Below are positions 44,153 to 51,825 of a stretch of DNA of 59,520 bases, one piece after another. Origin of the DNA: DASPSR01 sp035516175. GTDB lineage: Bacteria > Nitrospirota > UBA9217. The stretch is from the NCBI GenBank assembly GCA_035516175.1, contig DATJAO010000023.1:1-59520 (forward strand). Reading direction: 5' to 3'. Under the pieces are notes generated by a model. That model was not told where the DNA came from, made no database searches, and was given only the letters and a program-made list of their open reading frames with translations. Both the position numbers and the translations under genes were made by a program. Position 1 is the stretch's first letter. Every line of letters starts with the position of its first letter.

Positions 44153-46171
44153 ATGGAAAAAGAAACCTGTACATTTTCGTTTTGCGCAAAACCCGCAATC
44201 GAAGAGGTTGAGACCGATCTCCTCCTCATCGGCGGCGGTATGGCATGCTGCGGCGCGGCGTTCGAAGGTGCCCGCTGGGCAAACCCCAAGAAGATGAGAA
44301 TAACCATGGTGGACAAGGCCGCGACCGACAGATCCGGCGCCGTCGCCATGGGTCTGTCGGCCATCAATACCTACATGGGCGAGAACGATCCGCAAGACTA
44401 TGTCAAAATGGTAAGAAACGACCTCATGGGAATCATCCGCGAGGATCTGGTCTATGATCTCGGCCGTCACGTTGATGATTCCGTGCAGCTATTCGAGGAG
44501 TGGGGCCTCCCGATCTGGAAAGTTGGCGACGACGGCTTCTCCCTCGATGGCTTCCAGGCAAAGGAAGCTGGAAAGGCCATGCTGAAGGATGGCGGCAAGC
44601 CGGTACGCTCCGGCAAGTGGCAGATCATGATCAACGGTGAGTCCTACAAGGTCATCGTTGCGGAAGCCGCGAAGAAGGCCCTCGAGACCAACAGGGCAGC
44701 AACGGGTGTAAAGCAGAATCACTACGAACGCGTGTTCATCGTGAAGCTCTATAAGGATGCCAAGGAGCCCAACAGGGTCGCCGCCGCAGCCGGCTTCAGC
44801 GTTCGTGAGAACAAGATCTATGTCTTCAAGGCGAAGGCGATGGTGCTTGCGGCCGGCGGCGCAGTGAACGTGTTCCGTCCCCGTTCGACCCAGGAAGGCC
44901 AGGGCCGCGCATGGTATCCGGTGTGGAACTCCGGTTCCGGTTATGCCCTTGGCCTGCAGGCAGGCGCAGAGCTGACCATGATGGAAAACCGCTTCGTGCC
45001 CGCCCGATTCAAGGACGGTTACGGCCCAGTGGGCGCCTGGTTCCTGTTCTTCAAGGCCAAGGCGACCAACAGTCTCGGCGAGGACTATTGCGCCAATGCG
45101 GAAGCCCTGGCAGAGGCCAAGGCGAAGTACGGCAAGTATGTCGATGCCCTTGGCACGGCTATCCGCAATCACCTCATGATGCGTGACATGAAGCTGGGCA
45201 AAGGCCCCATCCTCATGAGGACCGATGATGCCATGGCGGCGATCAACAAGACCTTCAAGGAAAAGCTCGGCGACAAAGAGGGCGCCAAGAAGGTGAAACA
45301 CCTCGAGGCAGAGGCGTGGGAAGACTTCCTCGACATGGCCATCGGCCAAGCCGGTCTCTGGGCCGGGAAGAACATCGAGCCAGACAAGACTCCGTCCGAG
45401 ATCATGCCGACCGAGCCATACCTCCTCGGTTCGCATGCTGGCTGCGCGGGCTTCTGGTGCTGCGGTCCCGAGGACCTCGGCGCTCCGGAAGAGTGGAACA
45501 AGAAATGGCCGGCGGGGAGCTACAACCGCCAGTCGACCGTAAAGGGTCTCTTTATGTGCGGCGACATTTGCGGAGCGTCGGGCCACAAGTTCTCCTCGGG
45601 TTCGCACGCAGAAGGACGTATCGCGGCCAAGAACGCGATCGCTTTTATCGTCGACCACCCGAACTATACACCGACCATCAAGGAGACGGCGGACCACCTG
45701 GCGGCCGAATTGTACCTGCCCTTCGAGGTCTATGAAAAGTACAAGACCTACACCACGGCACCGGAGATCAACCCGAACTACATCAAGCCGAAGATGCTCC
45801 AGACCCGCCTGCAGAAGATCTCCGACGAGTACTTTGGCGGGATCTCGACCTGGTACATGACCTCCAAGACCATGCTTACCGAAGGCCTCAAGCAGCTCCA
45901 GATGCTCAAGGAAGACACGTCAAAGATGGCTGCAGGCAACCTGCACGAGCTGATGCGCTGCTGGGAGAACTATCACCGTATCCTGTCGGTGGAAGCCCAT
46001 GCGCGGCACATCCTGTTCAGGGAAGAGTCGCGGTACCCTGGTTACTACTATCGCGGCGACTTCGACCTGGTGGACGACAACAACTGGAAGTGCTTCGTGA
46101 ACTCCAAGTACGATATCGAGAAGGACACCTGGGAAGTGAAGAAGGTTCCCTACGTACAGCTGGTTCCATAA
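44153..46171 (+). CDS. aprA: Adenylylsulfate reductase, alpha subunit
   Basis: 672 residues. FAD motif LLIGGGMACCGAAFEGARW at about 24, the flavin domain, then the fumarate reductase-type fold with the AprA substrate residues (EARHILFREESRYPGYYYRG near the C-terminus). It reduces APS to sulfite and AMP in the cytoplasm. Long antisense open frames on the opposite strand (44489-45697) are shadows of its strong codon bias. It is followed by a perfect hairpin and a 173-base gap before qmoA. Confidence 0.97.
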   Translation: MEKETCTFSFCAKPAIEEVETDLLLIGGGMACCGAAFEGARWANPKKMRITMVDKAATDRSGAVAMGLSAINTYMGENDPQDYVKMVRNDLMGIIREDLVYDLGRHVDDSVQLFEEWGLPIWKVGDDGFSLDGFQAKEAGKAMLKDGGKPVRSGKWQIMINGESYKVIVAEAAKKALETNRAATGVKQNHYERVFIVKLYKDAKEPNRVAAAAGFSVRENKIYVFKAKAMVLAAGGAVNVFRPRSTQEGQGRAWYPVWNSGSGYALGLQAGAELTMMENRFVPARFKDGYGPVGAWFLFFKAKATNSLGEDYCANAEALAEAKAKYGKYVDALGTAIRNHLMMRDMKLGKGPILMRTDDAMAAINKTFKEKLGDKEGAKKVKHLEAEAWEDFLDMAIGQAGLWAGKNIEPDKTPSEIMPTEPYLLGSHAGCAGFWCCGPEDLGAPEEWNKKWPAGSYNRQSTVKGLFMCGDICGASGHKFSSGSHAEGRIAAKNAIAFIVDHPNYTPTIKETADHLAAELYLPFEVYEKYKTYTTAPEINPNYIKPKMLQTRLQKISDEYFGGISTWYMTSKTMLTEGLKQLQMLKEDTSKMAAGNLHELMRCWENYHRILSVEAHARHILFREESRYPGYYYRGDFDLVDDNNWKCFVNSKYDIEKDTWEVKKVPYVQLVP

Positions 46172-46183
46172 GTTGAACATCAA

Positions 46184-46209
46184 TCCGGGGAGGGGTAACC
46201 CTCCCCGGA
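46184..46209 (+). promoter_or_regulatory. Very stable hairpin between aprA and qmoA
   Basis: Perfect 11-bp GC-rich stem TCCGGGGAGGG / CCCTCCCCGGA with a GTAA (GNRA) tetraloop, 13 bases after the aprA stop. No strong U-run follows (GATTTATT). It is likely a terminator, an mRNA 3'-end stabiliser or processing signal that lets aprBA exceed qmo transcripts. The rest of the gap (46220-46320) holds AT-rich imperfect repeats. Confidence 0.65.
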
Positions 46210-46344
46210 GATTTATTGAAAGTTGAAAATTCTAAAATGCTCAGTGTCCGATAGTTTCGCTCCGCATCGCTCCAACTTTTAAAATTTCCAATTTTCAATT
46301 TGTGATGGTGAATTATTTGCTGCCTTAAGGAGGAAGAAGATACC

Positions 46345-47595
46345 ATGGCGGAAAATAAGGTTTTGGTTGTCGGCGGAGGCTTCAGCGGCCTCACGGCGGC
46401 GGTAGAGGCCGCGGAAGCGGGTTCCGATGTGATTATCGTGGAAAAGAACCCTTATCTCGGTGGCCGGGTGACGCAGCTGAACAAGTACTTCTGGAAGCTC
46501 TGCCCGCCGAACTGCGGCCTCGAGATCCAGTACAAGCGGATCAAGAACAACGGCAAGGTCAAGATCTATACCATGGCCGAAGTAGAGAAGATCTCGGGCT
46601 CAGAGGGCAATTTCGACGTGACCATCAAGGTGCAGCCCCGGTTCGTGAACGATAAGTGCGTTGCGTGCAACAAGTGCGCAGAGGCCTGCGAGATCGAGCG
46701 GTCAAACGATTTTGACTTCGGCATGAGCAAAACCAAGGCGGCCTATCTCCCGCACAATCAGGCATTTCCGCTTCAGTACGTCATCGACGGCAAGGTCTGC
46801 AAAGGTCCGGCCTGCAACAAGTGCGCAGAGGCATGCAAGTACGACGCGATCCACCTCGATATGAAACCCGAGACCGTGAACGTCAAGGTTGGCGCAGTCG
46901 TCATGGCGACGGGCTGGAACCCCTATGACGCCGCGAAGATGGATAATCTCGCTTTCGGTAAGGTCCAGAACGTGATCACCAATATGATGATGGAGCGGCT
47001 GGCATCTCCCAACGGACCCACGGCAGGCAAGATTGTGCGCCCGTCAGACGGAAAAGAGGTGAAGAACATCGCCTTCGTGCAGTGCGCCGGTTCGCGGGAC
47101 GAGAACCATCTGCCATTCTGCTCCTACATCTGCTGCCTGGCTTCGATCAAGCAGGCGACCTATGTACGAGAGCTCTACCCTGATTCTAAAGCAAAGATCT
47201 TCTATATCGACATGCGAACCCCCGGCCTCTATGAGAACCGGTTCTATACCAAGATCAAGGAAGACCAGAGCGTGTCCTTCCTCAAGGGAAAGGTCGCCAA
47301 GATCGAGCAGGCACAGAATGGCGACGTGGCTGTGACGGCCGAGGACATCCACGGCGGCGGCAAGGTTACCGAGGCCTTCGACATGGTGGTGCTGGCGACG
47401 GGCATGCAGCCTGCGGTAGAGTCCCTCAAGAGCGCAGGTATTGCCGCGACCGACGACGGATTTGTGGACCAGGCAACGCTCCCGAAGGGAATCTATGCCA
47501 CCGGGACGCTCAAGACCCCCGTCGACGTTGCGCGGTCGGCGCAGGACGCCACCGGTGTGGTGATGAAGAGCATCCAGAGCTTGAGGAGGAAATAA
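46345..47595 (+). CDS. qmoA: Quinone-interacting oxidoreductase subunit QmoA
   Basis: 416 residues, HdrA-like flavoprotein. FAD motif VVGGGFSGLTAAVEAAEAG, then YLGGRVTQLNKYFWKLCPPN, and two cysteine groups CVACNKCAEACE and CNKCAEACKYDAI that bind FeS clusters. QmoABC links the membrane quinone pool to APS reductase. ATG 46345 follows AAGGAGG. qmoB starts 3 bases after its stop. Confidence 0.93.
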   Translation: MAENKVLVVGGGFSGLTAAVEAAEAGSDVIIVEKNPYLGGRVTQLNKYFWKLCPPNCGLEIQYKRIKNNGKVKIYTMAEVEKISGSEGNFDVTIKVQPRFVNDKCVACNKCAEACEIERSNDFDFGMSKTKAAYLPHNQAFPLQYVIDGKVCKGPACNKCAEACKYDAIHLDMKPETVNVKVGAVVMATGWNPYDAAKMDNLAFGKVQNVITNMMMERLASPNGPTAGKIVRPSDGKEVKNIAFVQCAGSRDENHLPFCSYICCLASIKQATYVRELYPDSKAKIFYIDMRTPGLYENRFYTKIKEDQSVSFLKGKVAKIEQAQNGDVAVTAEDIHGGGKVTEAFDMVVLATGMQPAVESLKSAGIAATDDGFVDQATLPKGIYATGTLKTPVDVARSAQDATGVVMKSIQSLRRK

Positions 47596-47597
47596 GG

Positions 47598-49832
47598 ATG
47601 GAGAAGAAATTCGGCGTATATATCTGTAAGGGATGCGGCATCAAGGAGGCGATGGACGTAGAGAAGGTCGCCGGTGCGGCCAAAAAAGTCCAGAATTATA
47701 AATTCCACGATGCGCTGTGCAGCCCCGAGGGCGTTCAGCTGATAAAGGACGACATGGCGAAAGAAGGCGTGAACACGGTCATCATCGCGGCCTGCTCGCC
47801 CCGCGTCAAGTACGAAGAGTTCGATTTTCCCGGCGCGCTCGTCGAGCGCGTGAACATCCGCGAGTTCGTGGCCTGGACCATGGAACCGAACACGGATGCC
47901 ACGAACGATGCCGCCTACGATTACCTTAACATGGGGATCGTCAGGACCCAGAAAGGCGATCTGCCTGAGCCGAACATCCTGCCGGATTTGAGCAGTACGA
48001 TCCTCGTGATTGGCGGCGGCATCGCCGGCATGACCGCGGCCCTCTCGGCCGCAGACGCTGGCCAGAAGGTCGTGCTCGTTGAGAAGGACGCCCAGCTTGG
48101 CGGCATCGTGAATAAACTCTATAAGAAGATCCCGACCGGTTCCTATATCAATAAGCCACTCGTCGTTGATACTGATATTGCCAAGACCGTGAGTGAGGTT
48201 GAGAGCAACCCGAACATCAAGGTCTACAAGTCAACAACGGTCTCCAAGACGGATGGCCAGCCAGGCTTGTATGACGTGACGCTCTCAAACGGTGAGACCA
48301 TGAAAATCGGGGCCATAGTCATGGCATCTGGATGGAAGCCATACGATGCGAGCAAGCTCGACTACCTCGGCTACGGCAAGATGAAGAACGTGGTCACGAA
48401 CTTCGAGCTCGAAGAGATCGCAAAGAAGAACAATGGAAAGCTCCTTCGTCCTTCGGACGGAAAACCCGCAATGAAGGTTGCTTTCGTGCAGTGCGCTGGG
48501 CAGCGCGATCCGAACCACCTTCCCTATTGTTCGTCCATGTGCTGCGCCACCTCGCTCAAGCAAGCGCAGTATGTCCGTCAGAATGAGGACGCCCTTGCCA
48601 TGATCTTCTACAAGGACATCAGGACGCCGGGAAGGACCGAGCTCTATTATAAAGAGGCCCAGAACAATCCGGGCGTCATGCTGACGAAGGCCGATGTGAC
48701 CGGCATTTCCGAAGCGGTGAACGGCAACCTGTACGTTGAAATGGAGAACACGCTTTTCGGCATGAAGACCGGCGAAAAGGTGAAGGTCGAGGCCGACCTC
48801 GTGGTCCTTGCCACAGGCATGGTCCCGACCACCCGCGGACCCCAAGAATATGCTGACGGCCTTACCAAGGCTGCAGGCGCCGGTGACGAAGCCAAAAAGA
48901 ATTATCTTGACCAGACGCCCAAGCCCGATTACATCCTGAACCTCGGCTACCGCCAGGGTCCAGAAATCCCGACCCTCGAAGGCGCGTCGGGCTTTGCGGA
49001 CTCGAACTTCATCTGTTTTCAGTACGAGACGCGCAGGACCGGCATCTATGCAGCGGGAGGCGTGCACCAGCCCATGAACATGGCCGAAGCGCAGGAAGAC
49101 GGGGCCGGAGCGGCATTCAAGGCCATCCAGGCGATTGACCATGTCGCGCGCGGCGTTGCTGTGCACCCCCGGGCCTGGGACGTGACCTTCCCCGATCCGA
49201 TGCTGATCAAGTGCACGGCCTGTAAGCGCTGCACGGAAGAGTGCCCCTTCGGAGCCATCGACGAGGACGAGAAAGGCATCCCGTTCTACAAGATCAACCG
49301 CTGCCGCCGCTGCGGCACCTGCATGGGCGCTTGCCCCGAGCGCATTGTGTCCTTTAAGGACTACAGCGTCGACATCGTGGGCTCCATGCTCAAGGCCATC
49401 GATGTGCCCGATGACGAAGACACGTTCCGTATAGCCTGCCTCGTGTGCGAGAACGACTCCTACCCGGCGCTGGACACGGCAGCCATCAGCCGGAAGAAGA
49501 TTGACCCGAGCGTGCGGTTCGTATCCATGCGCTGCCTGGGCGGCATGAACCTCGTATGGGTCGCCGACGCACTTTCCAAGGGCATTGACGGCATGTTGCT
49601 CCTGGGATGCAAGTTCGGCGAAAACTACCAGTGCCATTTCGTCAAAGGCAGCGAACTTGCGAACACACGTTTCAGCAAGGTGAGCGAGACCCTGAATCGT
49701 CTCCAGCTCGAGTCGGAGCGCGTCCAGTTGATGCAGATCGCCATCAACGAGTACGACAAGCTCCCGGATATGATCAATGAGTTCGTGGAGAAGGTGAAGG
49801 AAATTGGGCCGAACCCGTTCAAGAGCATGTAA
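47598..49832 (+). CDS. qmoB: Quinone-interacting oxidoreductase subunit QmoB
   Basis: 744 residues, HdrA-like with C-terminal extra domain. FAD motif VIGGGIAGMTAALSAADAGQ near residue 135, a ferredoxin pair CTACKRCTEECPFG and CRRCGTCMGACPERIV near residue 550, then an MvhD-like C-terminal domain (CLVCENDSYPAL; GCKFGENYQC). Only 2 bases separate it from qmoA. In electron transfer it may be the branch point; flavin-based bifurcation has been suggested for this family but is not shown for this protein. Confidence 0.94.
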   Translation: MEKKFGVYICKGCGIKEAMDVEKVAGAAKKVQNYKFHDALCSPEGVQLIKDDMAKEGVNTVIIAACSPRVKYEEFDFPGALVERVNIREFVAWTMEPNTDATNDAAYDYLNMGIVRTQKGDLPEPNILPDLSSTILVIGGGIAGMTAALSAADAGQKVVLVEKDAQLGGIVNKLYKKIPTGSYINKPLVVDTDIAKTVSEVESNPNIKVYKSTTVSKTDGQPGLYDVTLSNGETMKIGAIVMASGWKPYDASKLDYLGYGKMKNVVTNFELEEIAKKNNGKLLRPSDGKPAMKVAFVQCAGQRDPNHLPYCSSMCCATSLKQAQYVRQNEDALAMIFYKDIRTPGRTELYYKEAQNNPGVMLTKADVTGISEAVNGNLYVEMENTLFGMKTGEKVKVEADLVVLATGMVPTTRGPQEYADGLTKAAGAGDEAKKNYLDQTPKPDYILNLGYRQGPEIPTLEGASGFADSNFICFQYETRRTGIYAAGGVHQPMNMAEAQEDGAGAAFKAIQAIDHVARGVAVHPRAWDVTFPDPMLIKCTACKRCTEECPFGAIDEDEKGIPFYKINRCRRCGTCMGACPERIVSFKDYSVDIVGSMLKAIDVPDDEDTFRIACLVCENDSYPALDTAAISRKKIDPSVRFVSMRCLGGMNLVWVADALSKGIDGMLLLGCKFGENYQCHFVKGSELANTRFSKVSETLNRLQLESERVQLMQIAINEYDKLPDMINEFVEKVKEIGPNPFKSM

Positions 49833-49907
49833 ACCGACTGCGGAATGCGGAGTGCGGAAAAAAGCGCTAAATCACTCTCCTAACAAAGTTATTGGAGGAT
49901 AAGGTAT

Positions 49908-51074
49908 ATGTCAGAAGCAACGGTTATCAAACCCGATTTACAATTTGTGAACGAGATCATCAAGGGCGGAGGGGAGTCGCTGAAAAAGTGTTATCAGTGC
50001 GCCACCTGCTCGGTGGTCTGTAACGTAACGCCCGAGGGCAACCCCTTCCCACGCAAAGAGATGGTCCTCGCCCAGTGGGGCCAGAAGGACAAGCTCATCG
50101 CCAGCCCCGATGTGTGGCTCTGCCACCAGTGCAGCGACTGCACTGCCTATTGCCCGCGCGGCGCAAAGCCCGGCGAAGTACTGAATGCCATCCGGAAGCA
50201 AAGCATCAAGCACGTTGCGATGGTGCCTTTCTTGGCAAAGGTCGCGACGGACGCGAAGCTCCTGCCGATCCTGTTCGCAATCCCCATGGTGCTTTTTTAT
50301 GCCATTCTGGTAGTGCTTGGAAACGGTAACTTTTCAGCCCCCAGGGCAGAAGGCAACATCATGGCCTATCACAAGTTCGTACCCGTTCCGGTGATCGACA
50401 CGGTATTCATCCTGACGGCCATCTTTGCCGCGGCATCGGCTTTCGTGGGCATTAAACGCCTCTGGAGCGGCATGAAGGCGCAGGCAGGAGAGCTGAAATC
50501 AACCGGTAGTCTCGGGGGAGACATCATTTCCTCCGTCACTACGATCCTGGCCCACTCGAAGTTCGCAGACTGCAATGTGAACCGGATGCGGCAGTGGGGC
50601 CACATGCTTCTCTTCTACAGCTTTATAGGTCTCGCGGTCGTGACCACGTGGGCGATTGTTTACCTCTACGGTTTTGAACTGCTCGGCATTAAGCCGTTCG
50701 GGCCCTTCCACTTCGGGGAATCCCCTTATCCGAACAGCGATCCCGTGAAGATCCTGGCCCTTATTAGCTCCATCGCATTTGCAGCCGGCGTCGTGATCCT
50801 CCTGCTTAACCGCTTCGCCAAAGCCGGTAAGGCAGGAATGGGCTCTTACTTCGACTGGATCTTCCTGCTGATCGTGGTGGGCGTTGGTGCGACAGGCATG
50901 CTCTCCTGGGCGCTTCGGCTGGCTGACATGAGCGCCGGATATCTTGTATACTACTTCCACCTCGTGTTCATATGGTCGCTGTTCGCATATGCACCGTATT
51001 CAAAGTTCGCGCATTTGTTCTACCGCACGACCGCGATGGTGTTTGCTCGTCACAGCGGACGTGATAAGAAGTAA
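49908..51074 (+). CDS. qmoC: Quinone-interacting oxidoreductase subunit QmoC
   Basis: 388 residues, a fusion of an HdrC-like FeS domain and an HdrE-like membrane domain. FeS sites: CYQCATCSVVC and CHQCSDCTAYCP within the first 90 residues. Six membrane helices follow from about 115, with His residues (AHSKF, WGHML, FHLVFIW) for haem b. It is the quinol-oxidising membrane anchor of Qmo. It lies 75 bases after qmoB, behind ATTGGAGGATAAGGT. Confidence 0.95.
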   Translation: MSEATVIKPDLQFVNEIIKGGGESLKKCYQCATCSVVCNVTPEGNPFPRKEMVLAQWGQKDKLIASPDVWLCHQCSDCTAYCPRGAKPGEVLNAIRKQSIKHVAMVPFLAKVATDAKLLPILFAIPMVLFYAILVVLGNGNFSAPRAEGNIMAYHKFVPVPVIDTVFILTAIFAAASAFVGIKRLWSGMKAQAGELKSTGSLGGDIISSVTTILAHSKFADCNVNRMRQWGHMLLFYSFIGLAVVTTWAIVYLYGFELLGIKPFGPFHFGESPYPNSDPVKILALISSIAFAAGVVILLLNRFAKAGKAGMGSYFDWIFLLIVVGVGATGMLSWALRLADMSAGYLVYYFHLVFIWSLFAYAPYSKFAHLFYRTTAMVFARHSGRDKK

Positions 51075-51119
51075 ACTCCTTTAGAATTATAGAGAATGGA
51101 ATTCTCAAACGATTTATAG

Positions 51120-51140
51120 ATGGCAGCCTTATGCTGCCAT
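51120..51140 (+). terminator. Hairpin after qmoC
   Basis: ATGGCAG / CTGCCAT, 7-bp perfect stem with a 7-base loop, in the 151-base qmoC-CBS gap. There is no U-run, so termination is uncertain. Confidence 0.35.
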
Positions 51141-51225
51141 TGCCAAGCAACATCGTATGCCGCCGGGATGATTCGGCAGCTTTCTCAAACTGAGCAAACC
51201 GTTTCACCTCATTGTGGAGTAAGCC

Positions 51226-51672
51226 ATGAAAGTTAAAGAGCTATTAAGTATAAAAGGCATTGAATGCTTCAGCGTTATGAGCGACCAGACCCTGCTTGAT
51301 GCCGCAAAGCAGATGACAGAGTGCAAGATCGGCGCACTCCTCGTGATGGACAAGGGGTCGCTCGCGGGGATCATCACCGAGCGCGATATCGTAAAAAACG
51401 CGGCGAATGAAGCGCGCCAGTGCAAAGATGTGAAAATCAAGGATGTCATGACCACCAACCTCCTGGTCTCAAAGCCCGGTGATGACCTTGAGTACGTCAT
51501 GACCGTTATGACCCAGAACAATATCCGTCATTTGCCGATTGTAGATCAGAGCGGTCTTGTCGGCGTGCTTTCGATGCGTGATGTGGTGAAGATCATGGTC
51601 AAGAATCTCAAGGCAGAAAACCAGTACCTTAAGGACATGATCGGCGGAAAGCTCAGCGAACTTGGAGATTAA
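51226..51672 (+). CDS. CBS-domain pair protein
   Basis: 148 residues, two CBS domains (about 1-58 and 68-130): GALLVMDKGSLAGIITERDIV and IRHLPIVDQSGLVGVLSMRD (each with the G-x-IT/L-S-x-RD end). Such Bateman modules bind AMP, ATP or similar adenosyl ligands. No catalytic domain is attached. It sits between qmoC and hppA, in a cluster whose chemistry changes AMP, ATP, APS and PPi. An adenylate sensor role is an inference. Confidence 0.92.
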   Translation: MKVKELLSIKGIECFSVMSDQTLLDAAKQMTECKIGALLVMDKGSLAGIITERDIVKNAANEARQCKDVKIKDVMTTNLLVSKPGDDLEYVMTVMTQNNIRHLPIVDQSGLVGVLSMRDVVKIMVKNLKAENQYLKDMIGGKLSELGD

Positions 51673-51825
51673 AATTTTGTTTGTTAATACAGTCTTCCAG
51701 AGGGAGGGATGCCGTATAGAAAGAATCGCATCAGGCAGTTTATTGAGAAGGAATAATTCACTGGACATTTGAACAGCGTATTAATCTGTGATATGCCAAA
51801 TAATTTTATTTAAAGGAGGAGATCA

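Noticed and set aside
44489..45697. 402-codon open frame antisense to aprA
   Set aside because: It is a shadow of the GC-biased codons of aprA; repetitive His/Leu/Gly/Ala composition and no family. The same holds for 48285-49637 antisense to qmoB.
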